Shown: positions 36,210-49,737, numbered from the stretch's first letter. The stretch is DNA of 64,000 bases from Diphasiastrum complanatum (GCA_029204225.1 CM055099.1:51911298-51975297), one strand, 5' to 3'. The notes: a model not told the origin generated them from the letters alone. Translations and numbers: made by a program.

Positions 36210-36785
36210 TCAAGTCCATTTTTGTAACAACACCGCTGGATCTGTATCTGATCTCTTGAAATAGAGCCCGTCCGCAAAAACCCAATACGTCTGATTAATC
36301 GATCCCTTTTGCTGCAAAAGAAACCAAACACGATCTCCGTGAGAGAAACGACGGTTGACTATGTGCTGCCAGCAGCCACAAATCAGAATAGAGCACGCAG
36401 AAACAAAAAAAAAAAGGCACAAATTCAGTGGACATCTCCTGTATATTGATGCATTATGATGATGTGTACCTTGTGAAGGAAAACAAGGAAGGAATAGAAA
36501 GACTGTTATACTCACAGAGCTGAAGCTCCATGCGTCTTCTTGCATCATGCTTTTACCATTCCATTCGAACTTGCATTGGTAAATTGTCCAGATGTAGCCC
36601 ACAAAGCTCCAGCGAAGCGTCTCTCCATGTGGCATCAGGCTTTTTCCCAAGTCTCTTGTCTCAGAAAAGCACCTCACAGCTATGGTACCTTCTACGAAAT
36701 TCGTTACATTTATAGAGGCAGCTGAAGCTGATTGTGGGCTGCTGCATGTAGCAAGCAGCAAAACCAATACTATGAACATCCTCAT
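36210..36785 (-). CDS. S1 self-incompatibility-homologue (SPH) family secreted protein, copy B, apparently intact
   Basis: Small secreted plant protein; S1 relatives act as extracellular signals or toxins, and the role here is unknown. Exons 36785-36516 and 36365-36210 give 142 codons (141 residues), normal for the family. An N-terminal signal peptide (MRMFIVLVLLLATCSS) precedes a beta-rich domain with 'VRCFSETRDLGKSLMPHGE', 'LRWSFVGYIWTIYQCKFEWN' and the C-terminal 'YWVFADGLYF', which matches the family's W-V-x2-DG-(I/L)-Y end. Two N-glycosylation sequons (NVT, NQT) are present. Only the first two family cysteines are kept in the spliced product. The donor GTGAGT and the acceptor GGCAG are good; the 150-nt intron is open in frame, so an unspliced form would encode about 191 residues. 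Family placement is by eye. Confidence 0.7.
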   Translation of the reverse strand: MRMFIVLVLLLATCSSPQSASAASINVTNFVEGTIAVRCFSETRDLGKSLMPHGETLRWSFVGYIWTIYQCKFEWNGKSMMQEDAWSFSSVSITVFLFLPCFPSQGTHHHNASIYRRCPLNLCLFFFVSACSILICGCWQHIVNRRFSHGDRVWFLLQQKGSINQTYWVFADGLYFKRSDTDPAVLLQKWT

Positions 36786-36826
36786 TTTGTGAACCCGCAG
36801 GAAAGCGCAATGTGGCTCCATATGCG

Positions 36827-36829
36827 CGC

Positions 36830-36889
<60 letters not shown>
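36827..36889. repeat. (GT)n(GA)n microsatellite in the S1-like leader, copy B
   Basis: Lies about 45-105 bp upstream of the S1-like start codon, where a 5' leader would be. On the minus strand it reads (TC)n(AC)n. Confidence 0.95.
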
Positions 36890-36890
<1 letters not shown>

Positions 36891-37044
36891 GCAATGTTTT
36901 GCGACTTCCATGGTTTTATATACTACGACCTGCTTCCTCCACTACTTTCCATTTGCAGTTTTGGCTGCCCTTCAACCCTCTCTTTGTCTTTCAAGCATAG
37001 GGCAAATAATGCACATGAAATGGGTGAACCCTAGAGATAGACCC

Positions 37045-37683
37045 TGTCAAAATTTGGCAACTAAGGGCTTGCTTATTTTTGGCAATTTGGAGGCCAAAAA
37101 TAACTTAGGACTCATTAACACTAAAATTATTTATATATGGTATACTTGATGTTTCTCGACATGTCCCCAATTTGGTAGAGGTCATATATAGCAAATTAGA
37201 TTTATTTTCATGTAAAGTGAATTAGCCAATCTAGGTGGAGTAAAGTGCAGGATGGCTACTTTAGGGTATATGATTCTAGAAAAAGGAGAGAGAGTCATCC
37301 CTCATGTCTATAAATAGCCTAAAATTCACAACAAAGTCTAGTGGAAATTTTAGTTTTGTATTACAGATCATTCATTGAGAATTCTACATTGATTTTGCTC
37401 CTATCTTGCATTTGTTGTGGAGATTGAAGGAGTTAATAGTTTTGGTTGCTATTTGTGGGTGGATTGATGATTATTTTACGTGATGTATGGCGGCCTACTG
37501 GACCGCTAATAATAGCAAGGCTGATTGTGAATAATTTGCTTTTCATATCTATTCAATCTTGTTGGTGTTCATTGATCATTGTAGCATCTTTGTGAACTTT
37601 TTGTCTATCTAACTTTGTGTAGAGATTAGTACAATCGTTCAAGGCCTAGGTCCTATGATCATGCTAGGATCTGATTTTTGACA
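37045..37683 (+). repeat. LTR, copy B (639 bp)
   Basis: Counterpart of 26528-27153, with the same TGTCAAAATTTGG start and TTTTTGACA end. Several small indels separate the two copies, so the LTR predates the duplication or the copies have diverged since. Confidence 0.75.
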
Positions 37684-39793
37684 TGATTCAAAGCTTGAGG
37701 ATGGCCAAAAGTAAAAAGTCTGCATTTGTGATCAAATTTAGAATGTGCATTGATCCAATCTTCATTTTTTGTAATGTTGTTGATCAAGATCTACACTAAC
37801 ACTTGGATTAATGTGGTTTGATATCTCTTAGGTTCAGGTCATTCTCTATCTTTTGAGGTCAAAAGCTGAGGGAAACATATTTCCACTGTCAACATTTAGA
37901 AAGACTTCATTTGTTAAAGAGCTTATGCACAACCAAAACCATTATGTGTTGATTCTAGTTCCTATATTGACAATCCCCCTTGAGCTAGAACTGGATTTTC
38001 TAGTATCCATGTCACCAGTCCAATCTGAGTTAGAATAGGCTTTTAGGATTAATGCATCCTCTATATTTCCATCATAACACAAAGCATAGTGCTTTGTGGC
38101 TCATATGTACCTCAATGCTCCTTGCAAAGCTTTTCAGTGTCGTAGACCTGGTTTCGAGATGTATGTTGACAATGTCTTGAGTATGTATGCAAGATCAGGT
38201 CATGTTCAGATAGTGGCATACATGATCGACCCAATGATTGACTGGTAGGGTATTTGCACATCTCCTCCTTTTATTGCTCAGTCTTTAGGCACATGTCCTT
38301 CAATAGTTTGAATCATGAATCCATAAGCAAGTCTATCGACTTGCAGTCTTCCATGCCATACTTGTGGAGTACATTGGTTAGATACCTTTGCTAGCTTATG
38401 GTGATTCTTCTTCTTGTTCTTTTTCATGCACATCACCTAATTGTAGAGCATGATTAATTAATGTGAGGGTGAGTCACTCCAACATTCTTCCTTTTACAAT
38501 TTGGGCTCTGTCAAATTGTAATGTGTCGCTGCACTCTGAAAAAATAATTTTTAGTGAATACAATTGATATGAGGACATGCATTCAATGCAACATTACACA
38601 AATGTAAAACATACTCGCATGCATGATTTGATAGTCATGATGTACCATAAATCTTTGGACCTTGTGTAAATCCAAAAAAAACATTGTTGAATTCATTATA
38701 TAGAATATGAGTTCCACTTGAACCTTTTTCACCTTTTATGCTCATTTTGTCATTTATGTGGTGGTATCCCCGCAATATAGATAGAATTTTCAAATTGAAA
38801 ACCCTTTTTTGCAAGCTCAACCTCTATATATTCAAACAATCGGTTGACCAAAATGCGATGGTGCTTCTTCTTGATTTTGTCCAGATCTATTCGAGCTAGC
38901 TTGTTTTGGTCTGGTGACAGTTACTGTCGGCTGCTTGGCTTTTGTAGCTATAACTGCAGGTTATGTAGAAGAAACATCATGATTGGAGCATTCAATGGTG
39001 TGAAGAATAAGATGAAATGATACAACATCAGTTGTCGATGGTTGTTTCAAATCATAGAATGCACTTTCTTTGAAAATTACATTTCTAGAAACAATTGCTA
39101 CATTAGTGGATGGATCATAAACTTTATAAGCTTTATGTTCATCAGGATAGCCAATGAAAATACATTTATTTGTCCTAAGCTATTTACGAACATGAACAAA
39201 ACATATACAACCAAAGATTTTTAAATGGCTTACACTAGGCTTGTGTCCATGCCATACTTCATAAGGAGTTTTGTTGTTAGCAACTTTAGTGATGGATTTG
39301 TTCTGTACATAACAGACTATGGCAGTAGCTTATGTCCAGAACTTCGCAGGGTGTGATTGGTGTAGCATTGATATGGCTGAGTTGAGAAGCGTTCAATTCT
39401 TCCTTTCTACAATTCCATTCTGTTGAGGAGAATAGGAAGTCAAAAATTTTCATTGAATGCCATATTGACTATTCTTTTGCCTTCAACCCGGATGGTGCTT
39501 GAGTCTCTGAGGTAGATGAATTGTTCTCCGTCATAAGCTTTGTATGCAGTAAACCATTCTTTGCAAGAAGTCATGTGTTGGTTAGCGTCGTTGTCTAGAT
39601 ACCATCTGTCGTAGTTTTCGTTGCTACTATTGTAAGCCTTTAGCAGTTTTGATGGTTTGTCTTCATCAGAGGTGTGCTCCTTGAATTCTGTCGCATTGAT
39701 AAAGTTTGGCTGTTGTTGTTGTTGCTTCTTTGTCTTGTTGTAGGTGCGGATACGACACTCCTTGATGTTGTGGTTCGCACTCTTATAGTATCT
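37684..39793 (-). pseudogene. Copia remnants of copy B
   Basis: After leader-like sequence to about 38300, minus-strand Copia fragments follow: an RT C-terminal piece near 38340-38413, RT, integrase-linker and late-integrase-flank pieces to about 39450, then a direct jump to the protease/gag-knuckle part (39465-39793). Relative to copy A, blocks equivalent to 27860-29325, 29712-30135 and 30745-31460 are missing. Confidence 0.7.
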
Positions 39794-41596
39794 ACTCTCA
39801 TGCTATGCTTCTAATCTAATGGAGAAACTAATAACAACTTACAAACCATAAGTAGAAAGCAAAACTTAAAATTGAACACCATTCAAAATAGTATTAGAAA
39901 GCAAGCACAAGCACAAGATGATGTTTTGATTCTCCAAAGAGGTAGAGTTTTCTACTCTCTATTAAGCATGAAAAATGTATACAAGAGGTTACTTTTTTTT
40001 TTTTTTTTTTTTTTCTGTGGAGGCCCTTTCCCCTTTGCTATTATTGGCTACTTGAAACTTGCAAGGATTGAAATCCAAGTCCTTTAAGGAAAACACAAAA
40101 GATCTAATGGTGCACAAAGTAGCACATTTCACCTACCACCATTTGACTTTGACTCAAACTTAGAACCATTCCTGTTATTTTATTTACAAGGCCCAAGTCT
40201 ATTTTATTCTAAGTTACAATATTTTACACTACTATACAAATGTGCTCATTGGGTTGTGGGCTTACACACACAGAATGCCATGACCCTCGCAGCCGATTTA
40301 ATCTCTAGAATTTTATTTCTTATTTTTTTATGGGCCCATTTTTTTCTGTACAAATATTTTCCGGACACTCCAATACGAAAATGATGTTCCACATAATGGT
40401 AGTGGTACTCTATTAGGTCAACATGAATATTTTTTTCTATCAAAGGGCTTAACTAATGCTTCTAGGTAGGGAGAAAGGGGAGACTCAGTCAATGACACAA
40501 CAACACCCATCGCGATTTGCGACGTGAATCACGAGCTTAATTTTTTTTGAATTTGTCGCGGACGTCGGAAAAACACGTCGCTATAAGGTCGTCGGAATCC
40601 GACGACTTTAAAAATTTTCGCATTCCGATAGGCACAACGTGCCGGATTCTACAACATATTTTCCCGATGACGGAAACCTGATCTGACATGGACGTTGCAA
40701 TGTGATGTCTGACATGGACGTCGCATCCAAAGACGTCACAAACGTTCTGATGTCCATCCCATTAAGGAATTCTCCCATTTCTGAGTTGAAATGAAATTGA
40801 TTTTCCACCTGCCCGTCTTTGCGGTTCCTTGCTAAGATGCAGTCCGTGCAAGAGAATAATTAAAAACCTTTCGAAGAAGGTGCTTATCAGGAACACCTGA
40901 AACTTGGCCTACTTTCCCAATATTTAAAGCATCTTCCTGGGTAGAGATCAAACTCAGATTGGATGCAAAATAGCGAGATGCACATAATCTAGAGGCCTGC
41001 GACACCTCAACACCTTGCTGTAATGAGGATAAGCATCAAGTAGAGAGAGCAACTCTACAATTTGATGGTTACTGCAAACCTTGTGCATGAAGACAGCTGC
41101 GTTGGAACAGATGCGACATGAACAAGCAACAATTGATGTAGGAAAATTGACAGATATACCACATCGACAACAGAGTAGATGCTTCAAGGGGGTGTTCGTC
41201 AGCGAGTGAGAGGAGAGAGTGTGGGTGACCGAATGGAAAAATCTCGACCGAATGGGAGGAAAATCTCGACCGAAACAAAGGCAACAGACTTCAGAGTGAA
41301 GTGTTGAAGTGCTTCTCTCTCACTTGAAATTTTTTTTTTCTAAAATTTTGACTATTCTGACCCAATCTCCACTAATTTGATAATAACTTTCTCAATATTG
41401 ATCCAAATCACAATAATGTCCCTATTTTAACTCAATTGTTGTTGTGGATGGATGCAGGTGAGCATATTCTCCTCAACTCGGAGCTTTGGTCGGTTGTTAG
41501 GTTTGGTCATTATGATATGTTTGACTGTGATGACTCTATACGAATTTGATTTACTTTAATATTCATATGTTTGGTATTGTGGTGATAATATGTAGT
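39794..41596. other. No gene recognised; poly-T run and CG-rich hairpins
   Basis: A T run of about 22 lies at 39993-40014. From 40500 to 40745 there are unusual CG-rich inverted repeats. Around 40950-41190 a minus-strand frame is Cys-rich ('CCRCG', 'ACSCRICS'), but I recognise no family and do not call a gene. Confidence 0.4.
40583..40640. repeat. CG-rich hairpin cluster
   Basis: GTCGTCGGA-A-TCCGACGAC forms a near-perfect stem, and GGCAC-AAC-GTGCC follows within about 50 bp. A direct repeat of CTGACATGGACGT occurs just to the right (near 40683 and 40708). Subterminal repeats of CACTA transposons can look like this, but no certain termini were found. Confidence 0.5.
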
Positions 41597-41619
41597 TTTG
41601 TTTAGATTTGTTAAGTTCA

Positions 41620-41654
<35 letters not shown>

Positions 41655-41900
41655 CCTCAGCCTAAAGCCTCAAGCTACAATCTAATCAGAATCCACAACC
41701 CACACACACACTCCCTAAACTCACACACTCTCTCTCTAAACACACGCATACACACACACACACACCCCCTCCATAAACACACACATGGCACACACACACA
41801 CACACACACACACACAACATACACACAACACATGCACATACACACACTCGTGCGTGCACACTGGCACACACACACACACACACACACAAAGCCATTAGGA
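41620..41900. repeat. (CA)n-rich block
   Basis: Several interrupted (CA)n runs. Long open frames across it are low-complexity artefacts. Confidence 0.95.
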
Positions 41901-41999
41901 CACACATGCACGCATGTGTGTGCGCACGTCCGGCATTGATGCACATTCGCCATCAACACACATCCACCATTGCCAGTCAACGACGGACACAAGCAACTA

Positions 42000-42122
<123 letters not shown>

Positions 42123-42239
42123 CACTAGTAAAGAGTGTATGTCGTTGATGGGCGAGCAGTGATGGTTTAATGGAAAGCCGATGGTCATTGACGAGTGGCC
42201 GATGTATGTGTGTGTATGTACATGGCTAAAGTACGGTGG

Positions 42240-42940
42240 GTGGACGTCCGTTTTTTAGTATCAAAAAAATCTGATTTTGGGATTTGAAAAATTTCGATTT
42301 TTTTCAAGTCGATCCAATATCTAAAGGTCTGATTTTGGGTATCAAGAAAGTCTAATTTTGGATATCCAGAAAATTTTGATTTTGGATTTCGAAAAATTTT
42401 GATTTTTAATTTCAAAAAATTTCGAATTTTGGGTTTCAAAAAATTCTAATTTTGGGTATCAAAAAATTCTAATTTTGGCTACCAAAATTTATAAATTTTT
42501 TGACTCGACCCCGTATTGAAAAATTTTGATTTTGGATATCAAAAATTTAGAAATTTACCGAGTCGACCCCATATCGAAAAATTCTGATTTTGGGCATTGA
42601 AAATTTACAAAGTTTTCGAGTCGATCTCGTATCAATTTTTTTTGATTTTGGGTATAAAAAAATTACGAATTTTTTGAGTTGATTCTGTCTCAAAAGTTCC
42701 TGATTTTGGGTATCGAAAAATTAGAAATTTTTCGAGTTGATTCCGTATTGAAAAATTCTAATTCTGGGTACCAAATTTTTTTTATTTTGGGTATCAAAAA
42801 ATTACGGATTTTTCGAGTTGATCCCATATTGGCAAATTTTGATACTGAATTTCGATCTTTGGGTCGAAAAAATTTGATACTAGATTCTTTAGATCTTCTG
42901 CTCAAAAATTTTAGGGATAGAAGGATATGAGAAGGACATA
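42240..42940. repeat. Degenerate AT-rich minisatellite I
   Basis: Variants of 'aaaaattctgattttgggta' recur every 20-60 bp, interspersed with 'cgagtcgacccc(g/a)tat'-type segments. No unit is exact. Flanking text at 42195-42217 (GTGGCCGATGTATGTGTGTG) recurs beside the array at 44000-44620. Confidence 0.75.
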
Positions 42941-42975
42941 GATTTGTCATCATGAAGGATGACAAAAGTTAGTGC

Positions 42976-43177
42976 ACACACACACACACACACACACACA
43001 TGCATTTTTAAATCAAGGAAAGAATCTATATACATTTTTTTTTCAAACATTTTTTAGCTTTTCTCTTTGCAAATTGGTGACATTTTTTGCATGCAGAGCG
43101 TGACATTTTTAGCAGCACAGTGTGACATTACGGCAAAACACACACACTTTGTCTAAAATAGTTTTATACTTTATAGA

Positions 43178-43271
<94 letters not shown>
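42976..43271. repeat. (CA)n and (GT)n tracts
   Basis: (CA)n near 42976-43000, a long (GT)n at about 43180-43238, then a short CG run and (CA)n to 43271. The last two are complementary and adjacent. Confidence 0.95.
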
Positions 43272-44008
43272 TTCGATGTGTCGGAAAAAAAACTTAAACA
43301 CACACACACCTCCCCTCTTATTTTTCGCTTTTTATTGTCTTTTTTGCACCCCTCACCCCATCCCCCTCCTTTTTCTTCAACTGTGCATTTTTTGGCCCAT
43401 GGATAAAAGCTTCTGGGTAATGATTTAGGAGTCAAAGCTAGTGAGTTTGTGCTTGTGAGTAAACATTCTTGAAATGGGGCCAAGATAGGGAGTTGGGGGA
43501 TTGAAAAAAAAAAAACAGTTTAAGATAGTCAAGAGATTTTTTTTGTTCGTGATTTATGGGTAAAACTTAGGTAATTCAAAATAAATAAGAATGCCATGTA
43601 ATAAATATTATTGGCTAAAGTTTAAAGCACCTTGAAGTGTGTGAAGAAAATAAAACCTTACCTTCAAACTTCAAATATTTGAATTTAGAAAAATATATTT
43701 GAATTTAGTGGGTGGGAGGGCAAGGGTGGGGAATTTTTTTGAGGCCCACCCCTCAATGCACACAGTGTGCAAATATATGAGGATATGCACTTTATCCATA
43801 CATGCATCTCCCTCCCTATCATTTTTAGTTAAGAAAGTGGTGTGCATGGGTGAGAAAAGGAGGATGCATGGGTGCACCATACACATGCTCACCACATGCG
43901 CACAAATAGTTTTATATAAATAAATACTAATAAAGAGTGCCGATCTAGGTGGCGGTTGATGATATAAATGATGGCTGATCTCACACATCTCGCATCTCGA
44001 ATATCTAA
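43272..44008. other. No gene recognised
   Basis: A 220-codon minus-strand frame (43671-44333) extends into the adjacent minisatellite and owes much of its length to that repeat, so I do not call it a gene. Confidence 0.45.
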
Positions 44009-44620
44009 CATTAGAGTCTTTGTAAAAATTTGAGTCTTTGGAAAAATTTGAGTCCTTGAAAAAATTCGAGCCTTCGAAAAAATTTGTGTCTTCAAAAGAA
44101 TTCGAGTCTTTGGAATAAAAAATTGAGTTTTTGGAAAAATTCGAGTCTTTGAAAAAATTTGAGTCTTTTGAAAAATTCGACTTGACCGTACAAAAGGTCG
44201 AAATATTCGTAGCGTGGGTACACCCGAACCCGTCCTGTCTTGGGGGATAAAAAACTAGATCCTTCGATTTATCGAAAAAATTTGAGTTGAGAGTTTGATC
44301 CTTCGGAAAAATTAGAAAAATTCGAATCTTCAAAAAAATTCAAGTCTTTGAAATAATTCGATTCTTCGAAAAAAATTGAGTATTTAGAAAAATTCGAGTC
44401 ATTCCAAAAATTTGATTCGTTCGAAAAATTCAAGTTTTTCTAAAAATTTGAGTCTTTGAAAAAATTCGAGTCTTTTAAAAAAATTCGATCCTTTCGAAAA
44501 ATTGGATCCTTTGGAAAAATTCGAGTCATTGGAAAAATTCAAGTCATCGAAAAAATTCGAGTCTTTCTAAAAAATTGAGTCATTCCAAAAAAATTGAGTC
44601 TTCGAAAAAATTTGAGACGA
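44009..44620. repeat. Degenerate minisatellite II, about 18-21 bp unit
   Basis: About 30 variants of 'gagtctttggaaaaattc'. One stretch near 44165-44290 breaks the pattern. On the minus strand it reads as repeats of 'KDSNFF'-like or 'KTQIFS'-like residues, a by-product of the unit. Confidence 0.85.
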
Positions 44621-44623
44621 GTG

Positions 44624-44700
44624 ATGATTTGAATGACGACCGATGGTATAGGAGAAAAGTCAATGGTCGGGTGGCCGATGTATGTGTGTGTATATACGTG
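44624..44700 (+). repeat. Dispersed repeat segment (copy 2 of 3)
   Basis: Contains GACCGATGGTATAGGAG and GTGGCCGATGTATGTGTGTG. Similar segments occur at about 42140-42217 (plus) and about 49680-49737 (minus, GACCGATGGTTTAGGAG). Confidence 0.6.
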
Positions 44701-44825
44701 AGTGCATGTGTTTATGTATGTGTGTGTATTCATGAGAGTGCATATATCTATGCATGCGTATATGTATGAGTGAAAGTGTTCATGTATGAGTGAGAGTGTG
44801 CACGCGTTTGTGCATGTGTACATAT
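44701..44825. other. TG-rich stretch, no gene
   Basis: Imperfect (TG)n and 'gtgagagtg' repeats. Confidence 0.6.
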
Positions 44826-44968
44826 ATGTGTCTGTGATGGAAACTCAGTTCCGAAGATATCATAACGCTCTGATACCACTGATAGAAACTTCGCTCCAGA
44901 AATGTCAGAATGCTCTGAGACCACTGATGGAATCTTCGCTCCGGAAATGTTAGAACGCTCTGATACCA
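44826..44968 (-). repeat. 45-bp tandem triplication containing a primer-binding site
   Basis: Three units each carry GCTCTGA(T/G)ACCACTGAT, that is, the complement of TGGTATCAGAGC plus the first bases of the neighbouring LTR. The unit adjoining the LTR has the exact consensus site at 44957-44968; the middle one has a G in place of T. Confidence 0.8.
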
Positions 44969-44969
44969 C

Positions 44970-45529
44970 TGATGGAAAGTTTTGCGTCTTTGTTCAAGGA
45001 TTCTGATGAAGCTCAGATGGAGTCAACCTGTCGGATAAGACTACTACCTCAACCTGCGATCAATCATCCTCTGAACAGCAGATAGCTACTGCTAATCTGA
45101 CTATAAGTTTATGAACAGCAGATAATGTCTTAATGACAGCGAAAATATATCTACAGATAAAATTGAACAAGCATCACAACATTCACAGATTACACATTGA
45201 GTAGAAAAAGGATGTACTCATCTATATTATCAGAATTGAATGTACATTGAAAATCTTTCTTGAGCGTTGTCTGTTTTCCATATCAGCGCGTCGGCGTGAG
45301 AGAAGTGTTCTCTTCTCACCAAAGGAGCTAGCTACTGCTAGATCTATATTTCTTTCTTGATACGTGCCTCACTGAGTGTTGCATTCAGGAAACTGTATAT
45401 TTTGTATATCTCTGTCTGTATCCTTCGTTGGTCATTTATGTGATCAATCTAGGGATCTGATTAAACTAAAAGATCTAATCAAAAGAAAATGCATTAGCCT
45501 TAAACAAAACTGATTCCAGCTTTCTATCA
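44970..45529 (-). repeat. LTR in minus orientation (560 bp)
   Basis: Ends TGATGGAAAG and CTTTCTATCA are inverted copies with one mismatch. The primer site lies one base to the left, so this is the 5' LTR of a minus-strand element. Only the triplicated leader is recognisable to its left; no gag or pol follows. Confidence 0.65.
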
Positions 45530-45579
45530 TTGTCTTCCATGAATTAGCCGCCATCCGTCCGTTGCAAACCTTCGCGTTT

Positions 45580-45910
45580 TTGCTAAAGGACATTTTTTTG
45601 CGACTTTAAGAACAGTGTCGTTTTTCAAGGGCAGGGTCACTTTTTCAAGGGCAATGTTGCTTTTTCCCGAAAGGTGAAAAATCGACAGTAGGCCTAAAAA
45701 CTTTTCTAAGGCATTTGGAGACAGTGTCGCATTTTTTCGAAAGGCAAAAAATGTGACAGTGTCGCTTTTTTCTGAAGGGCGAAAAAGCCGACCATGAGGG
45801 CATAAACCAATTAAGGGCAAGTGTCCCTTTTTCCCGAAAGGTGAAAAATGTGACAGTAGGCCAGAAAACATTTCTAAGGCATTTAAAGACAGTGTCATCT
45901 AGAGGAGGTT
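45580..45910. repeat. Imperfect tandem repeat, about 168 bp offset
   Basis: 'cccgaaaggtgaaaaat' with 'cagtaggcc' and 'ttctaaggcattt' recurs near 45666 and 45834, with related shorter 'cagtgtcgc' pieces between. Confidence 0.7.
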
Positions 45911-45931
45911 GTAGATGATCACGTACCACTT

Positions 45932-46041
45932 TGACAACATTCTTTGAGATGAACAAAAGTGGTGATTTGGAGGCTCGAGAGTTGTTATACCAAGACTTGC
46001 CAAGACAGTATTGGTACCAATTCTTGTCTAGGGAGATGAAC
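45932..46041 (+). pseudogene. Helitron Rep/helicase fragment, inverted piece
   Basis: Reads 'RTTLTTFFEMN', then 'DLEARELLYQDLPRQYWY', which matches the segment that follows the 'LAVHLP' motif in Helitron replicase-helicase proteins. It is on the plus strand, opposite to the rest of the Helitron fragment beside it. Confidence 0.7.
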
Positions 46042-46930
46042 TGCCAACCAGGTCACCACGGGCTTATGAGCACCCATAGAAAGCCCCGACAATCACCAAC
46101 ATGACTCATTGGCTGAGAAGGATTGAGCATTAAGAAATTGTTCTATCTCATCCACCCAACCTGATGTCTGACCACCGCCCTCTACAGCCCCCGCCGTAAT
46201 CATATCAGATCCAACCGTGATGGGTTTGCTCTGCTCCTCCAATATAGTCAAAAGGTGGGCGTGAGGCAATCCTCTCTTCTAGAATTCCACGACATGCAAC
46301 CTCCCTATAATGCGCCCAAAAATACCATCGCTCTTCGTTAGGTCGACGAATGCTAACTTCATGTTAAAAACCCTGGATACCAAATCAGGCCTATTTGTAG
46401 CTTTCTACTGGAATCACAACTCTCTCCTCACCTCCAACCCATCTGGGTTCACCGTCTTCGTGATAAACAAATCAGGAGAACCCAACTCCCTAACGACAGC
46501 CATAGCATCATGGTATTACTGATGCATATGACGTGTTGAACTGGTGTATGAAGATGGAAGCACTACTCGCGTTCCTATGTCGCTAGATGAATGAGCTCCC
46601 ACGGCATCAACAATACCACTACGAATTTCTCTACAAAAATTGTGCTGATTATTGTAGTAGCAGTTCATGTTATTTTGCACCATCCTTGCCATCATGTCAC
46701 ATGCATATTCTTGCAGTAGCCTTCCACCCAAATGGATCGGTGAAACATGCTCTACACAATCCTGTAAATGATAGCAGTAAAACTCTCAAACGGTGACAAC
46801 TTTGTGACTACCCTATAAATGCTCTTCAAAAGCATTAGAAAGTGCACCGTTATGGACATCATCATCAGCACGTGCGTCATCTCCGACGTGCACATGTGGA
46901 ATCCTCGGATACCACCCATCGGTTAAAAGC
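46008..46930 (-). pseudogene. Helitron Rep (HUH) N-terminal domain remnant
   Basis: Rolling-circle replicase of a Helitron transposon. In minus-strand order: 'EFYCYHLQD', 'GGRLLQEYACDMMARM', 'RVVLPSSYTSSTRHMHQ' (near 46516-46570), 'MAVVRELGSPDLFITKTVNP' (46501 downward), 'NRPDLVSRVFNMKL', 'GLPHAHLL' with the HxH metal site at 46255-46263, and 'WLAVHLPRQ' near 46050. Stops interrupt it, for example two near 46410 and one just before 'KRGLPH'. The helicase part is absent apart from the inverted piece. Non-functional. Confidence 0.85.
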
Positions 46931-49498
<2,568 letters not shown>

Positions 49499-49564
49499 GT
49501 GATTGGCCACTTCTGAATTGTACTATCTTCTCTTTCAGGTCGAAACACATCACACATATGTCAT

Positions 49565-49632
49565 TGTGTGTGTTTGTGTGTGTGTGAGAGAGAGATGGAC
49601 ACACACACACACACACACACACGTGCACACAC
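49565..49632. repeat. (GT)n, short (GA)n and (CA)n tracts
   Basis: Complementary GT and CA runs separated by about 20 bp. Confidence 0.9.
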
Positions 49633-49679
49633 ACACAAACATTCTCACCATACACATACATTCATGCATCCACTCAAGT

Positions 49680-49737
49680 ACGTACACTCGGAAAAACGAC
49701 CATGGCTTTTCTCCTAAACCATCGGTCACCATCCAAA
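49680..49737 (-). repeat. Dispersed repeat segment (copy 3 of 3)
   Basis: On the minus strand GACCGATGGTTTAGGAG followed by AAAAGCCATGGTCG matches 44635-44672. Confidence 0.55.

Larger units (their letters stand above)
34316..39793. repeat. Segmental duplication, copy B
   Basis: Same order as copy A but shorter because three Copia-derived blocks are absent. Copy B has one extra 63-bp tandem duplication (35441-35566). The right border (39793) lies in a Copia gag-knuckle sequence. Confidence 0.9.

Noticed and set aside
40227-40745. Full CACTA transposon
   Set aside because: Only subterminal-like hairpins and a weak CACTA start; no second terminus and no transposase.
43671-44333. 220-codon minus-strand protein with KDSNF repeats
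   Set aside because: The repeats are the by-product of the 18-21 bp minisatellite; no start or splice support.
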